This document shows, one piece after another, positions 50,273-58,896 of a stretch of 62,251 nt of DNA. A program made the position numbers and the translations under genes. The notes below the pieces were generated by a model. That model ran no database searches, was not told the origin of the DNA, and worked only from the letters and a program-made list of their open reading frames with translations. How positions within the stretch are numbered: the first letter of the stretch is position 1; the number at the start of each line of letters is the position of its first letter. This DNA is from Microvirga sp. BSC39 (GTDB lineage Bacteria > Pseudomonadota > Alphaproteobacteria > Rhizobiales > Beijerinckiaceae): the NCBI RefSeq assembly GCF_000739015.1, contig NZ_JPUG01000056.1, positions 1-62,251 on the forward strand, written 5' to 3'.

Positions 50273-51268
50273 TCAAACCCTCTCACTGTCCAGCATCGCC
50301 ATCTGGGCGGCGGGATAGCGCTCGCCGGCGGCGGCTCCCTTCGGGACGACCCGCTCGATGACGGCAAGATCTTCTCTCGTCAGCGTCACATCGAGAGCGC
50401 CGAGGGCCTCGGCGAGCCGGTCGCGGCGGCGGGCGCCGATGAGGGGGACGATGTCCGCGCCCTGTGCCGCTACCCAGGCGATGGCGATCTGGGCTACACT
50501 CACGCCTTTGGCCTCTGCCAACCGGCGAAGCGCCTCCACCAGCTGGAGATTCTTCTCGACGTTGCCCTCTTGGAAGCGCGGGCTGTGGGTGCGGAAATCG
50601 CCGGGACCGATGCTCTCGCCCTGCCAGTGGCCACTGATCAGGCCGCGGGAGAGTACGCCATAGGCCGTGATGCCGATGCCGAGTTCGCGGCAGACGGGCA
50701 GGATGCTGTCCTCGATACCGCGCGAGATGAGGGAATACTCGATCTGCAGGTCGCAGATGGGATGCACGGCGGCGGCGCGGCGGATGGTATCGGGACCGAC
50801 CTCGGACAGGCCGATATGGCGCACGTGGCCTGCCTTCACCATGTCGGCGATGGCCCCGATGGTCTCCTCGATCGGCACGTTCGGATCGAGCCGGGCCGGG
50901 CGATAGATGTCGATATAATCGACGCGCAAACGCTGCAGGGTATAGGCCAGGAAGCTCTTCACCGCCTGAGGCCGCGCATCGTAGCCAAGCCAAGCGCCAC
51001 TTGGTTCGCGCATGGCGCCGAACTTCACGCTGATGAGCGCCTGATCGCGGCGCCGCCCCTGCAATGCCTCGCCGATCAGCATCTCGTTGTGGCCCATGCC
51101 ATAGAAATCGCCTGTATCGAGCAGGGTGATGCCGGCCTCCAGAGCCGCATGGATGGTCGCGATGCTCTCCTGCCTGTCAGCCGGGCCGTACATGCCCGAC
51201 ATGCCCATGCAGCCGAGGCCGAGGGCTGAGACGGAAAGGCCGGTTTGTCCGAGACGACGCTGTCGCAT
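50273..51268 (-). CDS. Aldo/keto reductase lacking the usual catalytic His
   Basis: 331 residues, (beta/alpha)8 AKR fold. Asp51 and Tyr56 (DTGDFYGMGHN) and Lys82 (ISVKFGA) of the catalytic tetrad are present. At the His position, where most relatives read YxxHRxDP, this protein reads IYRPARLDP, so His is Ala125. NADPH-binding C-terminal part has VPLIGARRRDRLAEALGAL. Divergent from a LysR gene across 118 bp, which probably controls it. Substrate unknown. Confidence 0.9.
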   Translation of the reverse strand: MRQRRLGQTGLSVSALGLGCMGMSGMYGPADRQESIATIHAALEAGITLLDTGDFYGMGHNEMLIGEALQGRRRDQALISVKFGAMREPSGAWLGYDARPQAVKSFLAYTLQRLRVDYIDIYRPARLDPNVPIEETIGAIADMVKAGHVRHIGLSEVGPDTIRRAAAVHPICDLQIEYSLISRGIEDSILPVCRELGIGITAYGVLSRGLISGHWQGESIGPGDFRTHSPRFQEGNVEKNLQLVEALRRLAEAKGVSVAQIAIAWVAAQGADIVPLIGARRRDRLAEALGALDVTLTREDLAVIERVVPKGAAAGERYPAAQMAMLDSERV

Positions 51269-51386
51269 GGTGTGATCTCCTCAAATATCGGGCCAGCTCT
51301 GTGGGCTGGCATGAACGGATCATGGCCGCTTCCCGCTCGTGCGATAATCCGTCATAACCGGAACAGCCTGTTTGGATTTTCGAACA

Positions 51387-52322
51387 ATGACCGATGTGGA
51401 TCTGGCGGATCTTGATGCCTTTGCGGCGGTAGCCCGCGCCCGCTCTTTCCGGAGCGTCGCGCGTCTGCGCGGGGTCTCGGCCTCGTCCTTGAGCGAGGCG
51501 CTGCGTCGCCTCGAAGCGCGGCTTGGGGTCCGCCTGCTCAACCGCACCACCCGCAGCGTCACGCCCACGGAAGCAGGTCAACGGCTGCTGGAGCGTCTCG
51601 CCCCGGCGCTCGGCGAGGTGTCTGCCGCACTTGAGGCCGTGAACGATTTTCGCGACTCGCCGACCGGGACCCTGCGCCTCAACGTACCGACCGCCGTGGC
51701 TCGCCTGGTGCTTCCGTCCATCATCGGCCCGTTCCTGGCCGCTCATCCCGGCATCAGTCTGGAGGTGGCGACCGACGACACCTTCGTCGACGTGCTGGCG
51801 GCGGGCTTCGATGCGGGAATCCGCTACGACGAGCGGCTGGAAAAGGACATGATCGCCGTGCCCATCGGCCCCAGGGTGCAGCGATTCATGGTTGCCGCTT
51901 CACCCGCCTATCTCGATGCGCACGGGCGGCCCGAACATCCGAAGGATCTGCTCACCCATGTCTGCATCCGCCACCGCTTCACCAGCGGTGTGATGCACCC
52001 CTGGGAATTCGAGCGCGACGGCGAGATCGTGAAAATCGGTCCCACGGCTCGGGTGATCGCCAACAACATCGACCTGGAGATCGCCGCCGCGATCCAGGGC
52101 CTCGGACTGATCGCCACCTTCGCAGGATTTCTGGAAAGCGAGTTGAAGAGCGGTGCCCTGGAGCCGGTGCTGGAGGATTGGCTGCAGCCTTTCTCGGGAC
52201 CTTTCCTCTACTATCCCAGCCGCCGTCACATGCCTGCACCCCTGCGCGCCTTCGTTGATTACATCAAGCGGAGGCCGGAGCTAGGAGCTGGCGCCGTTGC
52301 ATCCGCGGCCCATTCCGGTTAA
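51387..52322 (+). CDS. LysR family transcriptional regulator
   Basis: 311 residues from ATG 51387 (MTDVDLADLDAFAAVARARSF). N-terminal winged HTH with GVSASSLSEALRRLEARLGVRLLNRTTRSVTPTEAG. C-terminal effector-binding domain: GTLRLNVPTAVARLVLP, FDAGIRYDERLEKDMIAVPIGPR, and IAAAIQGLGLIATFAGF. A TTG at 51372 could add five residues. It should bind the 118-bp space shared with the aldo/keto reductase. Confidence 0.93.
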   Translation: MTDVDLADLDAFAAVARARSFRSVARLRGVSASSLSEALRRLEARLGVRLLNRTTRSVTPTEAGQRLLERLAPALGEVSAALEAVNDFRDSPTGTLRLNVPTAVARLVLPSIIGPFLAAHPGISLEVATDDTFVDVLAAGFDAGIRYDERLEKDMIAVPIGPRVQRFMVAASPAYLDAHGRPEHPKDLLTHVCIRHRFTSGVMHPWEFERDGEIVKIGPTARVIANNIDLEIAAAIQGLGLIATFAGFLESELKSGALEPVLEDWLQPFSGPFLYYPSRRHMPAPLRAFVDYIKRRPELGAGAVASAAHSG

Positions 52323-52362
52323 GTTTGAGAAATCGATCCACGTTCGAACCAGGGAGGGCTGC

Positions 52363-52449
52363 ATGATTGAAGCGATGCATCAACGCACGTTCGGCCCTGG
52401 GCACGCCCTGCAGCAGGTTGTTGCAGGGCCGGCCATCGAACGGATCTGA
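52363..52449 (+). CDS. Candidate 28-residue leader ORF before ABC-F
   Basis: ATG at 52363 preceded by AGGGAGG with 5-nt spacing, the best ribosome-binding site in the neighbourhood. The peptide begins MIEAMHQRTFGPGHALQ and stops at 52449. CCCTGCA (52406-52412) and TGCAGGG (52422-52428) form a stem in it. It lies 153 bp before the ABC-F gene. It could be a regulatory leader or just a small gene; there is no proof of translation. Confidence 0.4.
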   Translation: MIEAMHQRTFGPGHALQQVVAGPAIERI

Positions 52450-52550
52450 CGGTCTCTCAACCGTCCTCATCTCATTCTGGTCAGCTCTGAACGGCTTTTC
52501 GCGCCCAGGCTCCGCAAGGATCCGACGCGTCTGACACGTTCACGATTTTT

Positions 52551-52581
52551 CGCGCTCCTTGAGGCCTTTGGCCTGAGCGCG
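52551..52581 (+). promoter_or_regulatory. Hairpin before the ABC-F start
   Basis: CGCGCTC ... GAGCGCG and AGGCC-TTT-GGCCT form a 12-bp stem with a 4-nt bulge. It ends 20 nt before the ATG of the ABC-F gene. A T5 run precedes it. It might sequester the ribosome-binding site or attenuate. Confidence 0.45.
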
Positions 52582-52601
52582 CTGCACCAGAGATTCACCC
52601 C

Positions 52602-54116
52602 ATGTCTTCCTTAAGCCTTCGCAATGTCGGCGTCGTTGCCCACACGCCCCTGTTCCAGAACCTGAACCTCGTCATCGGCGAGGGCGACCGCCTCGGTCTC
52701 GTGGCGGCCAATGGTGCGGGCAAATCCACTCTCCTGAAATGCCTCGCGGGCCTGATCGAGCCAACGCACGGGGATATCGTACGCTCGCGGGGCCTGCGCG
52801 TGGCCCTCGTGGAACAGGACGTGCCGGCCAATCTCCTCGACCTGTCCTTCCACGATGCCCTATACCGGGCGCTCCCCACGGACGAGCGGGAGAGCCAGGG
52901 ATGGCGCGTCGACATGGTGCTCGACGAATTCGACACGCCGGCCGATCTGCGCACCCTGCCCATGCGGGCGCTCAGCGGCGGATGGCAGCGGCTGGCGCTC
53001 ATCGCCCGCGCCTGGATCACCGAGCCCGACATCCTGCTGCTGGACGAGCCCACGAACCACCTCGACCTCGAGAAGCTGTTCAAGCTCGAATCATGGATCA
53101 AGACGGCGGGCTATACAGCCCCCATCGTGGTGGCGAGCCACGACCGCGATTTCCTCGATGCCTGCACCAGCAAGACGCTTTTCTTGAGACCGGAGGAATC
53201 CATCTCCTTTGCGCATCCCTACCGGCGCGCCCGCGATCTGCTGGAGGCGCACGATGCGTCAGCCCAGGCGCAGCGGGAGAAGACCCTGCGCGAGGTGAAG
53301 CGCCTGCGCCAGAGCGCGCAAGAACTCCGCAACGTGGGGATCAACAGCGGCAGCGATGCGGCGCAGATCAAATCAGCGCAGATCAAGCGCCGGGCTGATG
53401 CTTTGGAGCAAACGGCACGCTCCCTGCACAGGGAACGGCCCGGCGAGATCCGGCTCGGCAATCGCGGCACCCATGCGCGGGTGCTGGTGGCGCTGGAGAA
53501 CGTGACGGTCGAGGCGCCGGACGGGCGCAGGCTCTTTACGGTCCCCAAGCTCGAGGTGGCGCAGGGCGACCGCATCGTGGTGCTGGGCCGCAACGGGGCC
53601 GGCAAGTCGCAAGCCATTCGCCTGCTGCACCGGGCGATGAACGAGCCCGACGGCTTGCCCGGCATCCGGGTGAGCCCGAGCCTTGCGCTGGGCTACGTGG
53701 ACCAGGACATGCGCCAGCTGCCCGATAAAGCGACGGCGCACGACTTCATCCTGTCGCGGTTTCGGCTGGGCGATCAGCGCAGCCGCGCGGTTCTGGCGGA
53801 GGCGGGCTTTTCCATAGAGCGGCAGGGGCTGCCGATCGCCAGGCTGTCGCCGGGCCAGAAGGCGCGGCTCGGGCTCCTGGCGCTGCGCCTCTCCGAGCCG
53901 AATTTTTATCTGATGGACGAGCCCACCAACCACGTGGACATTCCGGGCCGCGAGCAGCTGGAGGCCGAGATCCTCGATGCGGAAGCCACCTGCATCGTGG
54001 TCTCCCACGACCGCAGCTTCGTGACTGCCATCGGCACCCGCTTCCTGCTCATCGACAAGGGCAGGCTGCGGGAGATCGACGGGCCGGAAGAGTTTTATGA
54101 GACGATGCAGGGGTAA
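52602..54116 (+). CDS. ABC-F family ATPase
   Basis: 504 residues with two ATP-binding cassettes and no membrane segments. First Walker A GLVAANGAGKSTLLKCL (about residues 36-52), with LSGGWQRLALIARAW and LLLDEPTNHLDLEKL. Second Walker A VVLGRNGAGKSQAIRLL, with LSPGQKARLGLLALRLSEPNFYLMDEPTNH. The linker at about 210-280 is the basic arm (REVKRLRQSAQELRN). ABC-F proteins act on the ribosomal exit or peptidyl centre. It may be a translation factor or a resistance determinant; the subgroup is not clear. Confidence 0.92.
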   Translation: MSSLSLRNVGVVAHTPLFQNLNLVIGEGDRLGLVAANGAGKSTLLKCLAGLIEPTHGDIVRSRGLRVALVEQDVPANLLDLSFHDALYRALPTDERESQGWRVDMVLDEFDTPADLRTLPMRALSGGWQRLALIARAWITEPDILLLDEPTNHLDLEKLFKLESWIKTAGYTAPIVVASHDRDFLDACTSKTLFLRPEESISFAHPYRRARDLLEAHDASAQAQREKTLREVKRLRQSAQELRNVGINSGSDAAQIKSAQIKRRADALEQTARSLHRERPGEIRLGNRGTHARVLVALENVTVEAPDGRRLFTVPKLEVAQGDRIVVLGRNGAGKSQAIRLLHRAMNEPDGLPGIRVSPSLALGYVDQDMRQLPDKATAHDFILSRFRLGDQRSRAVLAEAGFSIERQGLPIARLSPGQKARLGLLALRLSEPNFYLMDEPTNHVDIPGREQLEAEILDAEATCIVVSHDRSFVTAIGTRFLLIDKGRLREIDGPEEFYETMQG

Positions 54117-54137
54117 CGGATCCTGCCCGGTTCACCA

Positions 54138-54168
54138 CGTCATGCCCGGCACAAGGCCGGGCATGACG
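54138..54168. repeat. Perfect 13-bp palindrome after ABC-F
   Basis: CGTCATGCCCGGC / GCCGGGCATGACG with loop ACAAG. No T-run follows. It resembles 2275 and 3873 and lies between convergent genes. Confidence 0.6.
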
Positions 54169-54176
54169 GCGGGCGG

Positions 54177-55013
54177 TTACCCAAGCCTCTGAAGCACAGC
54201 CCGGGCCATTACATCCGCGCTGCCGGGGGCAAACTCGAGATAGAGATACGGATCGATCAGCTCCAGCTCCATCAGCATGAAACTGTCCCCCCGCACGAGG
54301 CCGTCGACGCGGGCGTAAAGCGGCGCCTGCGGCAGGAAATCGACGTAGGCCTGCGCCGTGTCGATCACATCCCGGCTCACCTCCACGCGTTCATAGGTGG
54401 TGCCGTATTGCGCATTCGCCCGCCATTCTCCGGGTCTGAGCACACGGCGCACCGCGTGGGAGAACGCGCCTTCGATGAAGGTCATGGTGGTCTCGCCGAG
54501 CGCGCCGATATCGCGTTGATATTCCTGCAGCAGCATTTCGCCCGTGGGCCACTGATCCATATTCGACCAATCGATCTTCCGGACACCGTGCCCGCTCTGG
54601 CTCGAGACCGGTTTCGCCACGGCCACGGATCAGCCTTCCGCCTCCATGTGCTGCGCGATCATCTCACGGCTGGCGTCCGGCAGGTGGAAGGTCTTCGGCA
54701 CGGCCAACCCTGCCGCGGCTAGCTCCAGCAGATAGGTCTTGCGAAAATTCCAACGCAGCAGCTCGGGCGGGTTGAGCAGCCTTGCGCCTTTCGCTTCCAG
54801 CGCATCGATCCAGGCGAGGAAGCGCCCAGGATCGTCATAATAATCCCAGCAGCACAGGGGCAGCACCGCGTCCGTACCAATGAAGGTCTCCAGCGCGGTC
54901 GTCTTCCAGGGCAGATAGTCCGCTTCCATGCCCTGCGCCCTCAAGGCGCTCACCATGGCTTCGAGGTTCGGCGTCGGGTGCGGATATTCGGAACAGGTGG
55001 CGATCAGGATCAT
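54177..55013 (-). pseudogene. ATP-grasp protein gene split by one in-frame TGA
   Basis: Both halves lie in the same frame. The 5' half (54630-55013) begins MILIATCSEYPHPTPNLEAM and holds CCWDYYDDPGRFLAWIDAL and LLNPPELLRWNFRKTYLLELA. The 3' half (54177-54626) holds VAVAKPVSSQSGHGV and YARVDGLVRGDSFMLMELELIDPYLYLEF, the ATP-grasp metal-binding C-terminus. A TGA at 54630-54632 separates them, with EG before and SVAVAKP after. Relatives often have Trp here, so TGG to TGA is likely. Read through, the gene has 278 codons. A sequencing error is not excluded. Confidence 0.8.
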
Positions 55014-55017
55014 GCGG

Positions 55018-55551
55018 TCAGCCTAGGATTTCGATCCGTGTGTTCGGCCCGATCCGCTCCAGGAGCCGCCGGATCATGCGGCGCTCCACGGCCACGCAGC
55101 CCTCCGTGGGCAGGAAGCCCGGGCGGGCGAGGTGGAGGAAGATGGCGCTGCCGCGGCCCTTGATGGTGGGGCCGCGGTTCCAGGCGATGTCGAGCACCAC
55201 GTCGTAGAGGTGATCGTCCCGCCACATCCTTTCATGGCTTGTCGGGCAGGGCAGGGGGACGAGGCGGTTGTAGCGGCGGTCTCGCACGTCGTCGGACCAG
55301 CCGTCATTGGGGCTGATCGCTCTCAAGGGCAGGCCGGTTCGGGGGCGGGGCCCGTGGTCGGCGCGGTAGAAGGCCTGAAGGATCCGGAAGCGCCCCACGG
55401 GCGAAGCGCCGTCGCCCTCGCGCTTCGCATGGCTCGTGCCGGAGCGGCCGAGCGCACACGGAATCACGAGGTTGCCCGCCTGCAGGCGCCCGCGCCGGTG
55501 GTCGAGCGGGGAGCGGAAAACACGGATAACATTGACGCGAGACTGTTTCAT
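55018..55551 (-). CDS. L,D-transpeptidase (YkuD domain) family protein
   Basis: 177 residues from ATG 55551 (MKQSRVNVIRVFRSPLDHRRG); GTG 55575 adds eight more residues. Catalytic block IFLHLARPGFLPTEGCVAV, the H-x(n)-S/T-x-G-C motif with Cys near residue 158. RAISPNDGWSDDVRDRRYNRLV and ERMWRDDHLYDVVLDIAWN are typical of the short alphaproteobacterial YkuD group. No signal peptide. The next gene 4 bp downstream is the broken ATP-grasp gene, so the pair may once have worked on peptides together. Confidence 0.87.
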   Translation of the reverse strand: MKQSRVNVIRVFRSPLDHRRGRLQAGNLVIPCALGRSGTSHAKREGDGASPVGRFRILQAFYRADHGPRPRTGLPLRAISPNDGWSDDVRDRRYNRLVPLPCPTSHERMWRDDHLYDVVLDIAWNRGPTIKGRGSAIFLHLARPGFLPTEGCVAVERRMIRRLLERIGPNTRIEILG

Positions 55552-55617
55552 CGGCAGTGGAAGGGCCTTGGGCACCCCTTGTTGTCAAGCTGGGAATGAC
55601 TACTCTTATGCGTCGAA

Positions 55618-55684
55618 CATGATCCGAAGCTCAAGGCTCGCGCCGGCATATCAGGCCAGGCGGCGATATTCGATCCGGATCATG
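55618..55684. repeat. Inverted repeat CATGATCCG / CGGATCATG
   Basis: 9-bp arms 49 nt apart in the gap between the transpeptidase and response-regulator genes. The remaining 211 bp (55576-55786) hold no gene. It may be a remnant of a dispersed Rhizobiales palindrome. Confidence 0.4.
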
Positions 55685-55786
55685 AACGGCGACAAGGGGC
55701 GAACGAACCGGCTTGAGGGTTGAGGGTTTCTTCGCTTTCGAAGGTCGCTCCAGCCACTACGCAGTTCATCGTGTGAAGGGTTTCAG

Positions 55787-56473
55787 ATGTCGAATGCCAG
55801 CCGCCTCCTCGTCGTCGATGACGATCAGGATCTGCGCGACACCCTAGCCGAACAGCTCGGATTCCATGACGAGTTCCAGGTCACCATCGCGGAGACGGCC
55901 ACCGGCGCCATCGAAGCCGTGAAGGGCGACCGGATCGATCTCGCCATCATGGACGTGGGCCTGCCCGACATGGATGGGCGCGAGGCCGTCAAGGTCATGC
56001 GCCAGAACGGCTTCCGCAGCCCGATCATCATGCTCACCGCGCAAGGGTCGGAAACCGATACCGTGATGGGCCTGGAGGCTGGCGCCAACGACTACGTGGT
56101 CAAGCCCTTCAAGTTCGCCGTGCTGCTCGCCCGCATCCGGGCGCAGCTGCGCCAGTACGAGGCGAGCGAGGACGCGGTGTTCCAGATTGGGCCCTACATC
56201 TTCCGCCCGGGCTCCAAGATGCTCACCACCGAGAAGGGCTCGAAGCTCAAGCTGACGGAAAAGGAGACGGCGATCCTGCGCTATCTCTATCGTGCCGGCC
56301 AGGCCGTGGTCGGGCGCGACACCCTGCTCACCGAGGTGTGGGGCTACAATTCCAACGTCACCACCCACACGCTGGAAACGCATATCTACCGGCTGCGCCA
56401 GAAAATCGAGACCGATCCGTCGAACGCCAGCATCCTGGTGACGGAGCCGGGCGGCTACAAGCTGATCCCTTAG
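55787..56473 (+). CDS. OmpR-family response regulator
   Basis: 228 residues. Receiver domain: acidic VDDDQD (about 10-15), phospho-acceptor Asp56 in LAIMDVGLPDMDG, Thr/Ala switch MLTAQG, and Lys in DYVVKPFKF. Winged-helix DNA-binding domain at about 130-225 (KLTEKETAILRYLYRAGQ, VWGYNSNVTTHTLETHIYRLRQKIE). No histidine kinase is next to it. A cyclic-nucleotide-binding protein follows 7 bp downstream. Confidence 0.95.
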   Translation: MSNASRLLVVDDDQDLRDTLAEQLGFHDEFQVTIAETATGAIEAVKGDRIDLAIMDVGLPDMDGREAVKVMRQNGFRSPIIMLTAQGSETDTVMGLEAGANDYVVKPFKFAVLLARIRAQLRQYEASEDAVFQIGPYIFRPGSKMLTTEKGSKLKLTEKETAILRYLYRAGQAVVGRDTLLTEVWGYNSNVTTHTLETHIYRLRQKIETDPSNASILVTEPGGYKLIP

Positions 56474-56480
56474 AACACCC

Positions 56481-56975
56481 ATGGCGCTCGAAGACGACAT
56501 TGCGACCTTAAGCCAGGCTCCGCTGTTCAACCTGCTGGAGAAGGATGCCCTGCGCCTCGTCGCCTTCGCGTCGGAGAGCCGCACGTACCGCGAAGGCGAT
56601 GTGCTGTTCAAGAAAGGCGACCGGTCCGACGGCGGCTATGTGGTGACCCGCGGATCCATCGCGCTCGACGCCGCCGAGGATGGCTCGCCGGCGGCCTTCG
56701 TGGCCGGCACCGGGGCGCTGATCGGGCAGGCCGCCCTGTTCGCCCGCATCGAGCGCCGCGCCACCGCCACCGCGCAGGAGCCCTCCGCCATCATCCGCGT
56801 GACGCCGAGCCTCATGCGCCGGGTTCTGGAGGAATTCCCGGACGCGGCCGCCGCGATCCACGACGCCATGGCGGACGAACTGACCCGCCTCACGGAAGGC
56901 CTGGAGCGCGTGCGCCAGCAGCTTCTGGCCATCGACGGCGACGACGATCCGGCCGTCCCGCAGGAGGGCAAGTGA
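56481..56975 (+). CDS. Cyclic-nucleotide-binding domain protein without HTH
   Basis: 164 residues. CNBD at about 12-125: ATLSQAPLFNLLEKDALRLVAFASESRTYREGDVLFKKGDRSDGGYVV. The phosphate cassette region GTGALIGQAALFARIERRATATA is only partly like cAMP-binding CRP. No helix-turn-helix follows; the C-terminus is helical (ELTRLTEGLERVRQQLLAI). Likely a signal partner of the upstream response regulator, with which it forms an operon. Confidence 0.88.
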   Translation: MALEDDIATLSQAPLFNLLEKDALRLVAFASESRTYREGDVLFKKGDRSDGGYVVTRGSIALDAAEDGSPAAFVAGTGALIGQAALFARIERRATATAQEPSAIIRVTPSLMRRVLEEFPDAAAAIHDAMADELTRLTEGLERVRQQLLAIDGDDDPAVPQEGK

Positions 56976-56988
56976 GGGGTTTACCCCC

Positions 56989-58701
56989 TCACGCCGCCTT
57001 GACGTCGGACAGGAAGACATCGACCTCGCGGGAGAGGTTCTCGGCATAGCGGGCAAGCTCCTGCGCCGCGTCCAGCACCTGAACCGCCGCAGCGCCCGTC
57101 TCGCCTGCACCTTCCTTCACGCTGTCGATGCTCCCGGTCACCTGGCTAGTGCCGCGGGCGGCCTCCTGGACGCTGCGGGAGATTTCGCTCGTCGTTGCGC
57201 CCTGCTCCTCCATGGCGGCGGCGATGCCGGTGGAGATGTTGGAGATCTGATCGATGACGGTCTGGATGCCATGAATGGCATCCACCGCCTCCTGCGTGGC
57301 GCCCTGGATCTGGGCGATCTGCGAGCCGATCTCCTCCGTGGCCTTGGCGGTCTGGGTGGCCAGGTTCTTCACCTCGGAGGCCACGACCGCGAAGCCCTTG
57401 CCGGCCTCGCCGGCGCGGGCCGCCTCGATGGTGGCGTTGAGCGCCAGCAGGTTGGTTTGCGCTGCCAGATTGTTGATCAGCGTCACCACGTCGCCGATGC
57501 GCTCGGCGCCGCTGGAGAGAGCCTGCACGATGCCGTTGGTGCGCTTGGCGCTCTCGACGGCCTCGAACGAGATCTGCGACGACTGGGTGACCTGCCGGGC
57601 GATCTCGCGGATCGAGATCGACATCTCCTCGGTGGCGGCTGCCACCGTCTGCACGCTGCCCGAGGTCTGCTCGGCCGCGGCCGCCACGCTGACGGATTGC
57701 TGGTTGGTCCGCTCGGCCGTGGCCGTCATGGTCTGGGCGGTGGCCTCCATCTGCGATGCGGCGGTGGCGAGCCCCTGCGTCAGGGCCGACACATTGGCCT
57801 CGAACTGGCGGGTCAGGCCGTCCAGCTTCAGGGCGCGCTGCATCTTGGCATCGCTCTCGGCGGCCTGCTCGTCCGCGAGCCGCTGACGTTCGACCGTGTT
57901 CTCGCGGAAGATCTCCACCGCGCGGGCCATCGCGCCGATCTCGTTCTTCGAGGCGAGGTAGGGAACCGTCACGGACGTGTCGCCATGGGCCAGGCCGTTC
58001 ATGGCCGCGGCGAGCTTCGGAATCGGCCGGAACAGCATCCGGCCGGAGACGATCGCCGCCAGGGTCAGCACGAGGACGGTTGCCAGAGAGACCATCCCCA
58101 TCTGCCACATGAGGCTGTTCGCCGAAGCTTCGAGCGCGGTGACCTGGAACCCGCTGCCGAGAACGCCGAGCACCTGTCCGCTCTGGCCGAAGACGGGCAG
58201 GTTCACCAGGAGGTAGTCGCCGCCCAGAATCTTGGCCTGGCCCACATAGGTGCCGCCGGCCGAGACGATCGGGAATACCACGCCCTTGCGGTCCATGGCC
58301 GTGCCGACCGCGCGTGTTCCGTCGGGGTTGCGCATGTTGGTGGCCCGGCGGATGAAGTCTCCGGTAGCCTTGTCCTTGACGAACAGGGTCGCCGGCGCCT
58401 GTGTCGCCTCGGCGATCCGGTCGGCGAGCTCGTCGCTGTAGAACACCGCATCGTCATTCACCGTGATGCCGGTGATCGCGCCCGTGCCGTCCTTCTTGAC
58501 GGTCAGGCTGTCGATGGAGCCGCGCAGGATGCCGACAAAGGTCCGCACATTGGATTGCAGCTGCGCCAGCGCCTTGGTCTGAACATCCGAGCGGGTCTGA
58601 AGGGACACGACCGCGAAGAGGGCGGCGGCGGTCATCACGACGAAGGCCACCATGGCGGCGGTTGTGAGATGGGAGAGTTTCCGGTTGGCGAGGAACTGCA
58701 C
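56989..58701 (-). CDS. Methyl-accepting chemotaxis protein with Cache sensor
   Basis: 570 residues. TM1 at about 13-33, periplasmic Cache-type domain at about 35-190 (VNDDAVFYSDELADRIAEATQAP, FPIVSAGGTYVGQAKILGGDYLLVNL), TM2 at about 196-215, HAMP at about 220-270 and a signalling domain with the hairpin tip region ERIGDVVTLINNLAAQTNLLALNATIEAARAGEAGKGFAVVASEV. The C-terminus has no clear NWETF-type tether. The ligand is unknown. No che genes are in the window. Confidence 0.94.
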   Translation of the reverse strand: MQFLANRKLSHLTTAAMVAFVVMTAAALFAVVSLQTRSDVQTKALAQLQSNVRTFVGILRGSIDSLTVKKDGTGAITGITVNDDAVFYSDELADRIAEATQAPATLFVKDKATGDFIRRATNMRNPDGTRAVGTAMDRKGVVFPIVSAGGTYVGQAKILGGDYLLVNLPVFGQSGQVLGVLGSGFQVTALEASANSLMWQMGMVSLATVLVLTLAAIVSGRMLFRPIPKLAAAMNGLAHGDTSVTVPYLASKNEIGAMARAVEIFRENTVERQRLADEQAAESDAKMQRALKLDGLTRQFEANVSALTQGLATAASQMEATAQTMTATAERTNQQSVSVAAAAEQTSGSVQTVAAATEEMSISIREIARQVTQSSQISFEAVESAKRTNGIVQALSSGAERIGDVVTLINNLAAQTNLLALNATIEAARAGEAGKGFAVVASEVKNLATQTAKATEEIGSQIAQIQGATQEAVDAIHGIQTVIDQISNISTGIAAAMEEQGATTSEISRSVQEAARGTSQVTGSIDSVKEGAGETGAAAVQVLDAAQELARYAENLSREVDVFLSDVKAA

Positions 58702-58896
58702 GGCTATTTACCTTAGGGAAAGTTGTGCAGCCTGTTTCGCAAACGGCGGTTAACAACCCGTCAAAGGCGGCAGCGAACCTTCTATTATCGTTGCGTGATT
58801 CCGAACCTCGACCCGCTCGCTGCTGGTGGAGATCGCGCAGGCCGCAGCCATCCGGATGCCGGAAGCTCACTCACCGAGGACGAGGCGTGCGAGACC

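Noticed and set aside
52541..52581. Hairpin before ABC-F read as a terminator of the LysR gene
   Set aside because: The T-run comes before, not after, the stem, so it does not have terminator layout for the plus strand; kept only as a candidate regulatory stem.
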